Source: Devosia sp. Root685 (lineage in GTDB: Bacteria; Pseudomonadota; Alphaproteobacteria; Rhizobiales; Devosiaceae). From it: a DNA stretch of 64,000 bases. Numbering within the stretch: position 1 is the first letter of the stretch; every line of letters begins with the position of its first letter. The notes below the pieces were generated by a model. That model was not told the origin of the DNA, ran no database searches, and saw only the letters and a list, made by a program, of their open reading frames with translations. Positions 35,605-44,554 of this stretch are shown here, piece after piece. The translations under genes and the position numbers were made by a program. The stretch covers positions 1,712,892 through 1,776,891 of the forward strand of contig NZ_LMHK01000001.1 of NCBI RefSeq assembly GCF_001427875.1, in the 5' to 3' direction.

Positions 35605-35894
35605 TGCCGCGCGCCATCCGTATCTCGGAAGAGGCGTTGCGCTGGATGGTGCGAGAAGCTGAAAGAATTGCGGAAGATTTCGGCTCGGCGGCCGCAAAGG
35701 ACTTCCAGACCAGGATCGACAGTGCGCTCCAACAGCTCGCAGAGTTTCCTGGCATGACAGAGCGGGGCAAGATCCCCGGCACTCGGACCTTCGTCGTCAA
35801 CAGGCGGACGATCCTGACCATTGTCGAGCGCGATGGTGATCTCGTCGTTGCCGCCGCACGCAGTCATCGCCAAGACGAGGACGGCAGGCGGTGA
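35604..35894 (+). CDS. RelE/ParE-family toxin
   Basis: A 96-aa toxin of the RelE/ParE fold. An N-terminal strand (MPRAIRISEEALRWM) leads into two helices (REAERIAEDFGSAAAKDF, QTRIDSALQQLAEFPG), then the beta-sheet with TFVVNRRTILTIVERDGDLV and the terminal AAARSHRQDEDGRR. The partner RHH antitoxin and the lack of the RelE catalytic set favour ParE (gyrase target), but this is inference. It is translationally coupled to the antitoxin. Confidence 0.85.
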   Translation: MPRAIRISEEALRWMVREAERIAEDFGSAAAKDFQTRIDSALQQLAEFPGMTERGKIPGTRTFVVNRRTILTIVERDGDLVVAAARSHRQDEDGRR

Positions 35895-36065
35895 GTTCGG
35901 TGATGTAAGCGGGGCGATTCTGGACTGAGGGACGGCGTCCCCATCTCTAGGAATCTCCTTCCCAGCCACGACTCCACCACAATTGAGCTGTGGACAGCAT
36001 GCCGCACCCTTGGATTTCGTTGAAATCGCACGGCAAATCAAAGACTTACCAGATCGTTACGTGCC

Positions 36066-36094
36066 TTGACACTATTTGGGGCCGCCACTATGTT
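36066..36094 (+). promoter_or_regulatory. Sigma70-type promoter of the atp operon
   Basis: TTGACA (36066-36071), a 17-base spacer and TATGTT (36089-36094): a near-consensus housekeeping promoter 65 bases before the atpI start. It would drive atpI-B-E-F'-F. Confidence 0.75.
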
Positions 36095-36158
36095 GCGCCC
36101 GACCTGAATAGGCACCTGGACAAATCCGGGAAAAGGCAGGCCAAGGGGGAGTAAGCGG

Positions 36159-36536
36159 ATGGAAAAACCGCCCAAAATCCAGGGCCAGCCGGAAAATGCC
36201 AGCGAGGCGACGCGTGATCTTGCATCGCGCATTGCTTCAGCCAAGCGGGAACGGCACCTTGAGGACAATAGATCCGCGGGTAACGATCCCAAGCAGATGA
36301 GCGGAATGGCGCGCGGCATGCGCATCGGAACCGAATTCATCGCTGCAATTCTGGTGGGGACCGGCTTTGGCTACCTCATCGATCTTGGCCTGGGAACCAG
36401 CCCCTGGGGATTGCTCATCATGTTCTTGGTGGGCTTTGCCGCTGGAATACTCAATGTCACCCGTGTGGTGGCGCAAATGAACGCCGCTTCGCCTCTCCCG
36501 CCCGTTTCGGCCGGGGCAGACGAAACAGAAAAATGA
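36159..36536 (+). CDS. atpI: ATP synthase subunit I (AtpI/AtpZ-like)
   Basis: A 125-aa small membrane protein encoded first in the Fo operon; AtpI assists c-ring assembly. After a ~55-residue charged cytoplasmic part it has two helices (IGTEFIAAILVGTGFGYLID and WGLLIMFLVGFAAGILNV), the usual AtpI/AtpZ hairpin. GGGGGAGTAAGCGG gives a good ribosome site. The near-consensus promoter at 36066-36094 lies just upstream and atpB follows by 21 bases. Confidence 0.9.
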   Translation: MEKPPKIQGQPENASEATRDLASRIASAKRERHLEDNRSAGNDPKQMSGMARGMRIGTEFIAAILVGTGFGYLIDLGLGTSPWGLLIMFLVGFAAGILNVTRVVAQMNAASPLPPVSAGADETEK

Positions 36537-36557
36537 TGACGTTTAGAGGGCTCTATC

Positions 36558-37331
36558 TTGGCCGGTACTGATCCGATCCACCAGTTCGTCATCCAGGACA
36601 TGTTCCCCATTCACCTCGGTGGTGATGGCACTGCAGGCAGTGGCCTGAACATCTCCTTCACCAATTCTTCGCTGTTCATGGTAGCGACGGTCGCGGTTAT
36701 TTCGCTGTACCTGATCCTGACCACCTCGGCCAAGCGCGTCGTTCCCGGCCGCGCCCAGCTCGTGAGCGAACTGCTCTATGGGTTTGTGGCCAATATGGTG
36801 CGCAGCGCCGCCGGCACCTCGGGCATGGTCTTCTTCCCGCTGGTGTTTTCGCTCTTCACCTTCATTTTCGTCGCCAACATGTTCGGCATGGTGCCCTATT
36901 TCTTCACCGTCACCAGCCATATCATCGTCACCTTCGCCCTCTCGATGCTGGTCTTCCTGACCGTCGTCATCTACGGCTTCCTCAAGAACGGCCCGAAGTT
37001 CCTAAAGCTCTTCGTTCCCTCGGGCGTGCCGGGCTATATCCTTCCCATCGTGGCGCCGATCGAGTTCATCTCGTTCATGAGCCGCCCGATTTCGCTCTCT
37101 GTGCGTCTGTTCGGCAATATTCTGGCCGGTCACATCACGCTCAAAGTCTTCACCGGCTTCATCGTCACCATGAGCTCGCTGGGTTTCCTCGGCATTCTTG
37201 GTTCGGCGCTGCCGATGATCATGGCCATTGCGCTCACTGGCCTCGAATTTCTCGTCGGCTCGGTTCAGGCCTATGTCTTCGCGGTCCTGACCTGCATGTA
37301 TCTCAACGACGCGATCCATCCGTCTCACTAA
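36558..37331 (+). CDS. atpB: ATP synthase Fo subunit a
   Basis: A 257-aa proton-channel stator subunit. The key helix with the essential arginine is [21 protein letters not shown], and [20 protein letters not shown] is typical. Start: no ATG lies in the conserved N-terminal part; TTG at 36558 gives [19 protein letters not shown], which fits the family N-terminus, and AGAGGG precedes it. The alternative ATG at 36600 would remove conserved residues. The gene sits between atpI and atpE. Confidence 0.96.
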   Translation: MAGTDPIHQFVIQDMFPIHLGGDGTAGSGLNISFTNSSLFMVATVAVISLYLILTTSAKRVVPGRAQLVSELLYGFVANMVRSAAGTSGMVFFPLVFSLFTFIFVANMFGMVPYFFTVTSHIIVTFALSMLVFLTVVIYGFLKNGPKFLKLFVPSGVPGYILPIVAPIEFISFMSRPISLSVRLFGNILAGHITLKVFTGFIVTMSSLGFLGILGSALPMIMAIALTGLEFLVGSVQAYVFAVLTCMYLNDAIHPSH

Positions 37332-37393
37332 CTACCAGTCACGGCGGGCTGTTCCGCCAGAACCCCGCTAAAGTCGCTTGAAAGGACTAAAAA

Positions 37394-37621
37394 ATGGAAG
37401 CTGAAGCCGCAAAGTTCATCGGTGCCGGTATTGCTTGTTTCGGTATGGCCGGCGCCGCTATTGGCGTGGCCAACATCTTCGGTAGCTTCCTGACGGGCGC
37501 CCTGCGCAATCCGTCGGCTGCTCCCAGCCAGTTTTCGAACCTGATCTTCGGCTTCGCCGTGACCGAAGCTCTGGGCATCTTCTCGTTCCTGGTTGCTCTG
37601 ATCCTGCTGTTCGTCGCCTAA
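37394..37621 (+). CDS. atpE: ATP synthase Fo subunit c
   Basis: A 75-aa hairpin proteolipid forming the rotor ring. The two helices are [20 protein letters not shown] and [20 protein letters not shown]. The proton-carrying glutamate is in VTEALG, and the polar loop is [10 protein letters not shown] (RNP). There is no sodium-binding pattern, so proton coupling is expected. Two strong hairpins follow before atpF', which may help give more c than b subunits. Confidence 0.96.
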   Translation: MEAEAAKFIGAGIACFGMAGAAIGVANIFGSFLTGALRNPSAAPSQFSNLIFGFAVTEALGIFSFLVALILLFVA

Positions 37622-37642
37622 TTCCGGCGCGACAAATTTTAC

Positions 37643-37690
37643 GCAGCCGGGGCTATTCCCGGCTGCGCCTTCTTGTCCGGCCATGGCCGG
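37643..37690 (+). promoter_or_regulatory. Two stacked hairpins between atpE and atpF'
   Basis: GCAGCCGGG and CCCGGCTGC pair (37643-37666), followed by the perfect palindrome CCGGCCATGGCCGG (37677-37690). There is no T run, so mRNA stabilisation, processing or partial attenuation is more likely than full termination, since atpF' and atpF follow. Confidence 0.6.
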
Positions 37691-37718
37691 TTGACCGGAT
37701 TTTACGGGACCTCACCTG

Positions 37719-38351
37719 ATGGTAACGCAAGTTTACGCCCAGGAAGCGGCTGCACCGGCCGTAGAGCATGTGGACGCAGCGCCTGGCGCCGCCGATATCC
37801 ATGCCGATCCGACCGCTGACACCCATGCCACCACCGAAGCTCATGGTGGCGAGCATGATTCAGGCGTTTTCCCGCCCTTCGACCCCGCGACCTTCCCCAG
37901 CCAGTTGCTGTGGCTCGCCATCACCTTTGGCCTGCTCTATGTGCTGATGAGCAAGGTTGCCCTGCCGCGCATCGGCAGCATTCTTGAAAATCGCAAGAGC
38001 ATTGTCGACGCGGACCTCGCGGCCGCCGATGCTTCGCGCCAGAAGACCGACGCCGCCATCGCCGCCTATGAGGCTGCCTTGGCTGATGCGCGCTCCAAGG
38101 CCCAGGGTATTGCCAACGAGACCCGCGAAAAGATCCAGGCCGACCTCGCTGCCAAGCGCAGCGCCGTCGAAACCGATCTGACCGCCAAGGTCACCGAGGC
38201 CGAAACCCGCATCGCCGCCACCAAGCGCGATGCCCTGACCCATGTCGACGAGATCGCCACCGAAACCGCCCAGACCGTCGTCGGCCAGATCATCGGCGAT
38301 GTGTCGGCCGACAGCGTCCGCGCTGCCGTCGCCAAGGCCAGCAAGGAGTAA
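37719..38351 (+). CDS. atpF': ATP synthase Fo subunit b' (AtpG/AtpF')
   Basis: A 210-aa peripheral-stalk subunit. A long Ala/His-rich N-terminal extension (about 50 residues, HVDAAPGAADIHADPT) comes before the single helix FPSQLLWLAITFGLLYVLMS and then the long coiled coil. Duplicate, diverged b and b' genes are normal in alphaproteobacteria. It is followed after 6 bases by atpF. Confidence 0.93.
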   Translation: MVTQVYAQEAAAPAVEHVDAAPGAADIHADPTADTHATTEAHGGEHDSGVFPPFDPATFPSQLLWLAITFGLLYVLMSKVALPRIGSILENRKSIVDADLAAADASRQKTDAAIAAYEAALADARSKAQGIANETREKIQADLAAKRSAVETDLTAKVTEAETRIAATKRDALTHVDEIATETAQTVVGQIIGDVSADSVRAAVAKASKE

Positions 38352-38357
38352 GCGGCA

Positions 38358-38840
38358 ATGGAACTCGATAATTCCTTCTACGCTCTCGTCGCCCTCGTCA
38401 TTTTCCTCGCGATGGCACTCTATTTCGGCATCCCGCGTATCGTGGGCAAGATGCTCGACGGCCAGATCCAGAGAATTGCCGACGAACTGGCTCAGGCCAA
38501 GAAACTGCGCGAAGAAGCTGCCGCCCTCCTCGTCGAATATGAGCAGAAGCGCGTTGCCGCCGAAAGCGAAGCCCAGGGCATCATCGCTGCCGCCCAGGAA
38601 GAAGCCACCCGCTTCACCGCCGAAGCCCAGGCGTCGCTCGCCGATCTCGTGACCCGCCGCACCAAGGCTGTGGAAGACAAGATCGCCCAGGCCGAAGCCC
38701 AGGCCGTCGCCGAAGTCCGCGCCCGCTCCGCCGACCTCGCCGTCGAAGCTGCCCGTCTCGTCCTCACCGACGAAATGAACAAAAAAGGCAACCAGGTCGT
38801 CGACAAAGCCATCGCCGACGTAGCCGGTCGCCTGAACTGA
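38358..38840 (+). CDS. atpF: ATP synthase Fo subunit b
   Basis: A 160-aa peripheral-stalk subunit. One N-terminal membrane helix (SFYALVALVIFLAMALYFGI) is followed by RIVGKMLDGQIQRIADELAQ and an Ala/Glu-rich coiled coil. It pairs with b' to hold the stator. It ends the Fo operon, with a terminator 25 bases on. The F1 genes (atpHAGDC) are elsewhere, as usual in this group. Confidence 0.94.
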   Translation: MELDNSFYALVALVIFLAMALYFGIPRIVGKMLDGQIQRIADELAQAKKLREEAAALLVEYEQKRVAAESEAQGIIAAAQEEATRFTAEAQASLADLVTRRTKAVEDKIAQAEAQAVAEVRARSADLAVEAARLVLTDEMNKKGNQVVDKAIADVAGRLN

Positions 38841-38864
38841 TTTTTTGGATTTTTAGAATTTGAA

Positions 38865-38890
38865 GGCGGGCCCTCGGGTCCGCCTTTTTT
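38865..38890 (+). terminator. Intrinsic terminator of the atp operon
   Basis: GGCGGGCC and GGTCCGCC form a stem (one G-U pair) followed by TTTTTT, 24 bases after the atpF stop. Confidence 0.88.
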
Positions 38891-38902
38891 GTTTTGAAAG
38901 TA

Positions 38903-39168
38903 CCCCTCATCCGCCCTTCGTGCCCCTACTCTCATAAGGGGAGAAGGGGCACCGCGCCTCCCCACCCACCGCACCTCCCCTCGCCCCTTGAGGGAGAGGG
39001 ACAGGAATTTCTTCGTTCAGAAGAAATTCCAGGGTGAGGGGTATTCTATCCTCCGCAGAGGAGCGAGTGGCTCCCACCGCAAGAATACCCCTCATCCCAA
39101 CCGAATTCTTGAATTCGGTGACCTTCGGGCACCTTCTCCCTCAAGGGGAGAACGGCTCCCTTGGCACA
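38903..39168. repeat. Composite of intergenic palindromic repeats
   Basis: Several nested inverted repeats lie between the atp terminator and the glycine riboswitch: GGAATTTCTTC/GAAGAAATTCC (around 39004-39030), TGAGGGGTATTCT/AGAATACCCCTCA (around 39035 and 39081), the palindrome CCGAATTCTTGAATTCGG (39100-39117), and CTCAAGGGGAGAA-type arms. Pieces resemble family B (CCGAATTC core, CCCTC arms). I see no gene in this 370-base stretch. Confidence 0.7.
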
Positions 39169-39241
39169 AAGAAACTCTCCTTCCGTGAACATCGCCACAC
39201 TCCGCGTTGACGCCACGGCAAAACTTCCCCATGGTGCCCGG

Positions 39242-39420
39242 GACTGCGGGAGAGACTGGCTGAAAACGCCAGCGCCGAAGGAGCAACCGCCCCGGAAACT
39301 CTCAGGCAAAAGGACCGCAGTCGGGTCACAACTCTGGAAAGTAGGCTCTTCGGAGCCTCCCCGAAGGTAGCAACCGGCGCTCAGCTGGGAAATCTCTCAG
39401 GGCAAGGACAGAGGGGGCAC
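39242..39420 (+). promoter_or_regulatory. Tandem glycine riboswitch (gcvT motif)
   Basis: Two glycine aptamers precede gcvT. Aptamer I is closed by P1 GACTGCGG (39242-39249) with CCGCAGTC (39315-39322) and holds the conserved GGGAGAGACTGG and CCGAAGGAGCAACC..GAAACTCTCAGGCAAAAGGACC pieces. Aptamer II runs from ACTCTGG (39331) to ACAGAGG (39408-39414), with CCCGAAGGTAGCAACCGG and AATCTCTCAGGGCAAGGAC. Glycine binding switches on the cleavage operon in known cases. A small hairpin (CCGCC..GGCGG near 39429-39440) and the start codon lie just downstream and may form the expression platform. Confidence 0.95.
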
Positions 39421-39475
39421 GCATTCCCGCCGTTTGGCGGAGCCTTGTCGTGTCGCCTTGAACCAGAGAGTGCCC

Positions 39476-40633
39476 ATGGCCGAAGTGCCTTCAGACGATC
39501 TCAAGCACACCCCGCTCTATGAGCGCCACGTCACCGCCGGCGGCCGCATCGTGCCCTTTGGCGGCTATGCCCTCCCCGTGCAATATCCCACCGGCATCAT
39601 GACCGAGCACAAGTGGACGCGCGACAATGCCGGCCTCTTCGATGTCAGCCATATGGGCCCGAGCTTTCTCGTCCTCAACGCCCCAACGGGCGACGCCGAG
39701 GCCGATCACGCCGCCATTTCCGCGCTGATCGAGCCCCTCATCTGCGGCGACATTCTCAATCTGAAACCCGGCCAGATCCGCTACACCCTGCTCCTCAACG
39801 ACAAGGGCGGCACGATCGACGATCTGATGGTCGCTCGCACCACCACGCCGGGCACGCTCTTTATCGTCGTCAACGCCGGCACCAAGGATGGCGACTTCGC
39901 CCGCATTGCTGCCGCCGCCGGCGACAAGGCGACACTAAAACGCGCCGACGATGGCGCCCTCCTCGCCCTCCAGGGTCCCGAGGCCGTCAACGTCATGGCC
40001 GCCCTGATCCCACCCGCCGCCGATCTCGGCTTCATGCAGTTCGGCACCTTCGAGTGGAATGGCGTTCCCCTCACCATCTCCCGCGCTGGCTATACCGGCG
40101 AAGACGGTTTTGAAATTCTCGCCCCCGCCCACATGTCCATCGCCCTCTGGGACGAATTGCTGACCGACCCGCGCGTAAAACCCATGGGCCTCGGCGCCCG
40201 CGACAGCCTCCGGCTCGAAGCCGGCTTGCCGCTCTACGGCCACGACCTCGACGAGACCGTTTCCCCCATCGAAGCCGATCTCGGATTTGCCGTCTCGAAA
40301 CGCCGCCGCGAAGCCGCCGATTTCCCCGGCGCCGAGCGCATCCTCGCCGAACGCGACGGCAAGCTCACCCGCAAGCGTGTCGGCCTCCTCGTCGAAGGCG
40401 CCCCGGCCCGCGAAGGCGCCGAAATTCTCGACGCATCCGGCAAAACTATCGGCACCGTCACCAGCGGCGGTTTCGCGCCCTCGCTCGGCAAGGCCATCGC
40501 CCTCGGCTTCGTCCCGCCAGAGCTCACCGCCATTGGCACAAAACTTCAGGTGTCGGTGCGTGGTCGCGCCCAGGCCGCCGAAGTCGTGCCGACACCCTTC
40601 GTTCCCCACCGCTATTTCCGCAAAGCAGTCTGA
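39476..40633 (+). CDS. gcvT: Glycine cleavage system T protein (aminomethyltransferase)
   Basis: A 385-aa folate-dependent enzyme that releases ammonia from the aminomethyl-lipoyl H protein and forms methylene-THF. Family blocks: LYERHVTAGGRIVPFGGYAL, WTRDNAGLFDVSHMG, ISRAGYTGEDGFEI and LGARDSLRLEAGLPLYGHDL. The ATG at 39476 is chosen over an earlier in-frame start at 39434 that lies in the riboswitch expression region. First gene of gcvT-H-PA-PB, controlled by the glycine riboswitch. Confidence 0.97.
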   Translation: MAEVPSDDLKHTPLYERHVTAGGRIVPFGGYALPVQYPTGIMTEHKWTRDNAGLFDVSHMGPSFLVLNAPTGDAEADHAAISALIEPLICGDILNLKPGQIRYTLLLNDKGGTIDDLMVARTTTPGTLFIVVNAGTKDGDFARIAAAAGDKATLKRADDGALLALQGPEAVNVMAALIPPAADLGFMQFGTFEWNGVPLTISRAGYTGEDGFEILAPAHMSIALWDELLTDPRVKPMGLGARDSLRLEAGLPLYGHDLDETVSPIEADLGFAVSKRRREAADFPGAERILAERDGKLTRKRVGLLVEGAPAREGAEILDASGKTIGTVTSGGFAPSLGKAIALGFVPPELTAIGTKLQVSVRGRAQAAEVVPTPFVPHRYFRKAV

Positions 40634-40643
40634 GGCCCCCGCC

Positions 40644-41009
40644 ATGACCACGAAATTCACGCCCGATCACGAATATATCCGCGTCGAGGGTTCGACCGGC
40701 ATTGTCGGCATCACGCCCTATGCGCAGGAGCAGCTCGGCGACATCGTCTTCGTCGAACTCCCCGCCGTCGGCAAGGCGCTCAAGAAGGGCGACGAAGCCG
40801 CAGTCGTTGAGTCTGTCAAAGCTGCCTCTGAAATCTACGCGCCAGTAACCGGAACCGTCGTCGAAGTTAACAGTCTGCTAACCAATGAGCCCGGGTTGGT
40901 GAACACGGATTCCGAGAATGCCGGCTGGATGTTCAAGATCGCCATCACTGACGCGAGCGAACTCGACACCCTCCTTGATGCCGACGGCTATGCCGAACTA
41001 ACCCTCTGA
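40644..41009 (+). CDS. gcvH: Glycine cleavage system H protein
   Basis: A 121-aa lipoyl carrier that shuttles the aminomethyl group between P and T proteins. The lipoyl lysine is in [17 protein letters not shown], and the domain opens with [20 protein letters not shown] frame stays open far upstream in the end of gcvT, but the ATG at 40644, 10 bases after the gcvT stop, fits the family start. Length is normal. Confidence 0.97.
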   Translation: MTTKFTPDHEYIRVEGSTGIVGITPYAQEQLGDIVFVELPAVGKALKKGDEAAVVESVKAASEIYAPVTGTVVEVNSLLTNEPGLVNTDSENAGWMFKIAITDASELDTLLDADGYAELTL

Positions 41010-41022
41010 CGCCCGGATTTTC

Positions 41023-42366
41023 ATGCGCTACCTTCCCCATTCTGCCCATGAACGCGCCGACATGCTCAGCGTCATCGGCGCCGCCGATATCGACGCGCTG
41101 TTCTCAGCCGTACCCAAATCGGCCCTCAAATCCTTCGATTTGGGCCTGCCGGCACATCAGCCGGAATTCCTCGTCGAAGCCCATATGCGCGCCCTCGCGG
41201 GCAAGAATCACGCGGCCGGCGACGGCCCGTTTTTCGTCGGCGCCGGCGCTTATCGCCACCATGTGCCAGCGACAGTCGATCATTTAATCCAGCGTTCCGA
41301 ATGGCTTACGGCCTATACGCCGTACCAGCCGGAAATCTCGCAGGGCACCCTGCAGATGCTGTTCGAGTTCCAGACCCAGGTCGCCAAGATCACGGGCATG
41401 GATGTCGCCAACGCTAGCCTCTATGACGGCTCCACCGGCACCGCCGAAGCCGTCCTCATGGCCCGCCGACTGACGCGCAAGAACAAGATCGTCCTCTCCG
41501 GCGGCCTCCACCCGCACTATCGCGACGTCGTAAAATCCTATCTCAAGGACGATCCCGACCTCGTCTGCCTCTCGCCCTCCCCCGAGGGCCAGGGCGATAT
41601 TCTCCAGCAGATCGACGGCAACACCGCCGCCATCGTCATCCAGACCCCCGATTTCTACGGCCATCTTCGCGACCTCAAATCCGCAGCCGAAGCCGCCCAC
41701 GCCCAGGGCGCGCTGCTGATTGTCGTCGTCACCGAAGTCGTCTCCCTCGGCCTCCTTGAGGCTCCTGGCGCACTTGGCGCTGATATCGTCGTGGCCGAAG
41801 GCCAGTCGATCGGCAATGCGCTCAATTTCGGTGGTCCCTATCTCGGTCTTATGGCGACGCGGAAGGAATTCATCCGCCAGATGCCGGGCCGGTTGTGTGG
41901 CGAAACCGTTGATGCCGATGGTAACAGAGGCTTCGTCCTGACCCTCTCGACCCGCGAGCAGCATATCCGCCGCGAAAAGGCGACGAGCAATATCTGCACC
42001 AATTCCGGCCTCTGCGCCCTCGCCTTCTCGATCCATATGGGTCTGTTGGGTGAAGCCGGCTTTGTCCGCCTCGCCCGTCTCAACCACTTCAACGCCATCA
42101 AGCTGGCCGACGCCCTTGAAGGCGTGCCGGGCGTAGAGGTGCTCAACAAGACTTTCTTCAACGAAATGACCATGCGCACGCCCCAGCCGGCTGCCAGTCT
42201 CGTCGAGCGCCTTGCTCGCCGCGGCATTCTCGCAGGCGTCCCGGTCAGCCGCCTGCTGCCCGCTGACAGAAGCGTCGACAACCTCATCATCCTCGCGGCA
42301 ACGGAACTGACCACCGACGCGGATATTGCCGCCCTCGCTGCCGCCCTGACGGAGGAACTGGCATGA
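41023..42366 (+). CDS. gcvPA: Glycine dehydrogenase (decarboxylating) subunit 1
   Basis: A 447-aa N-terminal half of a split P protein; PLP-dependent glycine decarboxylase, working as a heterodimer-based complex with the next gene. Motifs: [40 protein letters not shown], and [20 protein letters not shown]. The stop overlaps the gcvPB start by ATGA, ensuring equal synthesis. Split gcvP is less usual in alphaproteobacteria with a fused form, but both layouts occur. Confidence 0.96.
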   Translation: MRYLPHSAHERADMLSVIGAADIDALFSAVPKSALKSFDLGLPAHQPEFLVEAHMRALAGKNHAAGDGPFFVGAGAYRHHVPATVDHLIQRSEWLTAYTPYQPEISQGTLQMLFEFQTQVAKITGMDVANASLYDGSTGTAEAVLMARRLTRKNKIVLSGGLHPHYRDVVKSYLKDDPDLVCLSPSPEGQGDILQQIDGNTAAIVIQTPDFYGHLRDLKSAAEAAHAQGALLIVVVTEVVSLGLLEAPGALGADIVVAEGQSIGNALNFGGPYLGLMATRKEFIRQMPGRLCGETVDADGNRGFVLTLSTREQHIRREKATSNICTNSGLCALAFSIHMGLLGEAGFVRLARLNHFNAIKLADALEGVPGVEVLNKTFFNEMTMRTPQPAASLVERLARRGILAGVPVSRLLPADRSVDNLIILAATELTTDADIAALAAALTEELA

Positions 42367-43907
42367 GCATGAATACGCAAGGCCGCCCCACGGGCGTCGG
42401 CACTGTCGGCACCGGCGCTTCGGGCTCGGCGCTCATCCCCGATGAACCACTGCTGTTTGAAATCGGCGACACCGAGCATTCCGGCGTCGATCTGCCCGAC
42501 GTCACTCTGAGCAATGACCGCCTCGGCGGTTTCGGTCGCAAGACCAAGCTCGATCTCGCCGGCCTCACCGAGCCCGAAGCCATGCGCCACTATGTGCGCC
42601 TCAGCCGCATGAACCATTCCATCGATAGCGGCATGTATCCGCTCGGTTCCTGCACGATGAAGCACAATCCGCGCCTCAACGAGAAAATGGCCCGCCTGCC
42701 CGGCTTCTCGGACATCCACCCGCTGCAGCCGGTGTCCACCGTGCAAGGCGCGCTGGAAATGATGAACCAGCTCAGTCACTGGCTTCTTACCCTCACCAAT
42801 ACCGCCGCCGTGGCCCTGTCGCCCAAGGCTGGCGCCCATGGTGAACTGCTGGGCATGATGGCCATCAAATCAGCGCAGGAAGCCAGGGGCCAGGCACACC
42901 GCAATGTCGTGCTCGTGCCCGACAGCGCCCATGGCACCAATCCCGCGACCGCGGCCTTCCTCGGCTATCTGGTCAAATCCGTGCCGGCCCGCGAAGACGG
43001 CACCGTCGATGTGGAAGCAGTGAAATCGGCTCTCTCGCCCGACGTCGCCGCCATCATGCTGACCAATCCCAATACCTGCGGCCTCTTCGAGCCCCAGGTG
43101 ATCGAGATTGCCAAGGCAGTGCACGATGCCGGCGCGTTCTTTTACTGCGATGGCGCCAATTTCAATGCCATCATGGGCGTCGTGCGTCCGGGCGATCTCG
43201 GCATCGACGCCATGCACATCAACCTCCACAAAACCTTTTCGACGCCGCATGGCGGCGGCGGTCCGGGTGCGGGTCCCGTGGTACTCTCCGAGGCCCTCGC
43301 GCCCTTCGCGCCGGTCCCCTTCGTCCGCAAGGGCGCCAATGGCCTCGAAATGGTCGAGCACATGGAAGGGGACGCCCTTGGCCGGGTGACTGCCTTCCAT
43401 GGCCAGATGGGCATGTATGTCCGCGCGCTGACCTATATGCTCAGCCATGGCGGCGATGGCCTCGCGCAGGCGGCAGAGGACGCAGTGCTCAACGCGAACT
43501 ACATCAAGGCGCGCCTGCAGCACATATTCTCTGTGCCCTTCCCCGATTATCCGACCATGCATGAAGCGCTCTTCGACGACAGCTTCCTCAAGGAAACAGG
43601 CGTGTCGACGCTTGATTTCGCCAAGGCGCTGATCGACGAAGGTTTCCATCCCATGACCATGTATTTCCCGCTGGTGGTGCATGGCGCCATGCTGATCGAA
43701 CCCACCGAGAGCGAGAGCAAGCAGACGCTCGATCGCTTCTGCGACGTGATGGCGGAGCTCGCCACTGACGCCATCGCGGGCAACAAGCAGCGTTTTACCG
43801 CGGCCCCGACCAAGGCCCCCCGCCGCCGTCTCGACGAGACCCGAGCGGCGCGCCAGCCGGTGCTGAAGTGGGAAAAGCCAGCGGACCTGCCGCAGGCAGC
43901 CGAATAA
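42363..43907 (+). CDS. gcvPB: Glycine dehydrogenase (decarboxylating) subunit 2
   Basis: A 514-aa C-terminal half of the split P protein, carrying the PLP lysine in [20 protein letters not shown]. Other blocks are [37 protein letters not shown] and [13 protein letters not shown]. Together with gcvPA it decarboxylates glycine and loads the H-protein lipoate. Last gene of the riboswitch-controlled operon; a terminator stem follows at 43913. Confidence 0.97.
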   Translation: MSMNTQGRPTGVGTVGTGASGSALIPDEPLLFEIGDTEHSGVDLPDVTLSNDRLGGFGRKTKLDLAGLTEPEAMRHYVRLSRMNHSIDSGMYPLGSCTMKHNPRLNEKMARLPGFSDIHPLQPVSTVQGALEMMNQLSHWLLTLTNTAAVALSPKAGAHGELLGMMAIKSAQEARGQAHRNVVLVPDSAHGTNPATAAFLGYLVKSVPAREDGTVDVEAVKSALSPDVAAIMLTNPNTCGLFEPQVIEIAKAVHDAGAFFYCDGANFNAIMGVVRPGDLGIDAMHINLHKTFSTPHGGGGPGAGPVVLSEALAPFAPVPFVRKGANGLEMVEHMEGDALGRVTAFHGQMGMYVRALTYMLSHGGDGLAQAAEDAVLNANYIKARLQHIFSVPFPDYPTMHEALFDDSFLKETGVSTLDFAKALIDEGFHPMTMYFPLVVHGAMLIEPTESESKQTLDRFCDVMAELATDAIAGNKQRFTAAPTKAPRRRLDETRAARQPVLKWEKPADLPQAAE

Positions 43908-43912
43908 AGCAA

Positions 43913-43936
43913 GGGCGGCCGAGAGGCCGCCCTTTT
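43913..43936 (+). terminator. Intrinsic terminator of the gcv operon
   Basis: GGGCGGCC and GGCCGCCC form an 8-bp stem around GAGA, followed by TTTT. The opposite-strand lipoprotein gene ends 22 bases on and may share it. Confidence 0.85.
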
Positions 43937-43957
43937 CAATTCCGAGGTTTCAAATCC

Positions 43958-44536
43958 TTAGCCACGCGTATCGAAGCCAACCCAGATGGTGATCGCTTCA
44001 CCACCAAGATAGGGAATGGCGACATTTTCCACGACCTTGACGAACTCGGCCGACTGGGCTGGCGGGGTCAGGGCGACGGGGATGGTGTATTTTTCCGAGA
44101 ACACGGCCTGGCCATCGCGCTCGACCGCAAAGCGGATCGGCGCGTTGACCGAAGTCTGGTTGCCGGCGGGCCCAAGCAACACGCGGCCCGAGGCGCCCAT
44201 ATTGACGGTGATGAGGCCATTCGAGACGACGCAATTGCGCGTCACTTCGTCGATCACGCCCTGATATTGCAGCGCCCTTGCATCGCCGGTGCGGCCGCCG
44301 CCATAATAATACATGGCCTCGCCGCCGACGCGCACCTTGATCGGCGGGCATTCGGTGGCAATGGCCGGCAGCGCATTGGTCTGGGCCTGCGCCACGGCCT
44401 GCGGCGTCGCGGTTGCGTTCTGCAGGTTGGCGCTGGAACTGCCGCCGCCGCCAAACATGCTGCCCATGGAGCAGCCGGCAAGGGCGACGCTGAGGCCGGC
44501 CAGAGCGACAAGTCGGGTGAAGGTCGGCTTGGTCAT
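43958..44536 (-). CDS. Putative outer-membrane lipoprotein, unknown function
   Basis: A 192-aa lipoprotein: signal peptide with lipobox LSVALAGCSMGSMFGG, then a Gly/Ser linker, and a domain beginning near CPPIKVRVGGEAMYYYGGG. Further blocks are VIDEVTRNCVVSNGLITVNM and SVNAPIRFAVERDGQAVFSE, with a C-terminal PYLGGEAITIWVGFDTRG. I do not recognise the family by name, although similar lipoproteins are common in Hyphomicrobiales. The start at 44536 removes six codons before MTKPTF. It follows the peroxiredoxin gene by 18 bases and could be co-transcribed. Confidence 0.8.
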   Translation of the reverse strand: MTKPTFTRLVALAGLSVALAGCSMGSMFGGGGSSSANLQNATATPQAVAQAQTNALPAIATECPPIKVRVGGEAMYYYGGGRTGDARALQYQGVIDEVTRNCVVSNGLITVNMGASGRVLLGPAGNQTSVNAPIRFAVERDGQAVFSEKYTIPVALTPPAQSAEFVKVVENVAIPYLGGEAITIWVGFDTRG

Positions 44537-44554
44537 GGTTATCTCCCGCCTCAA

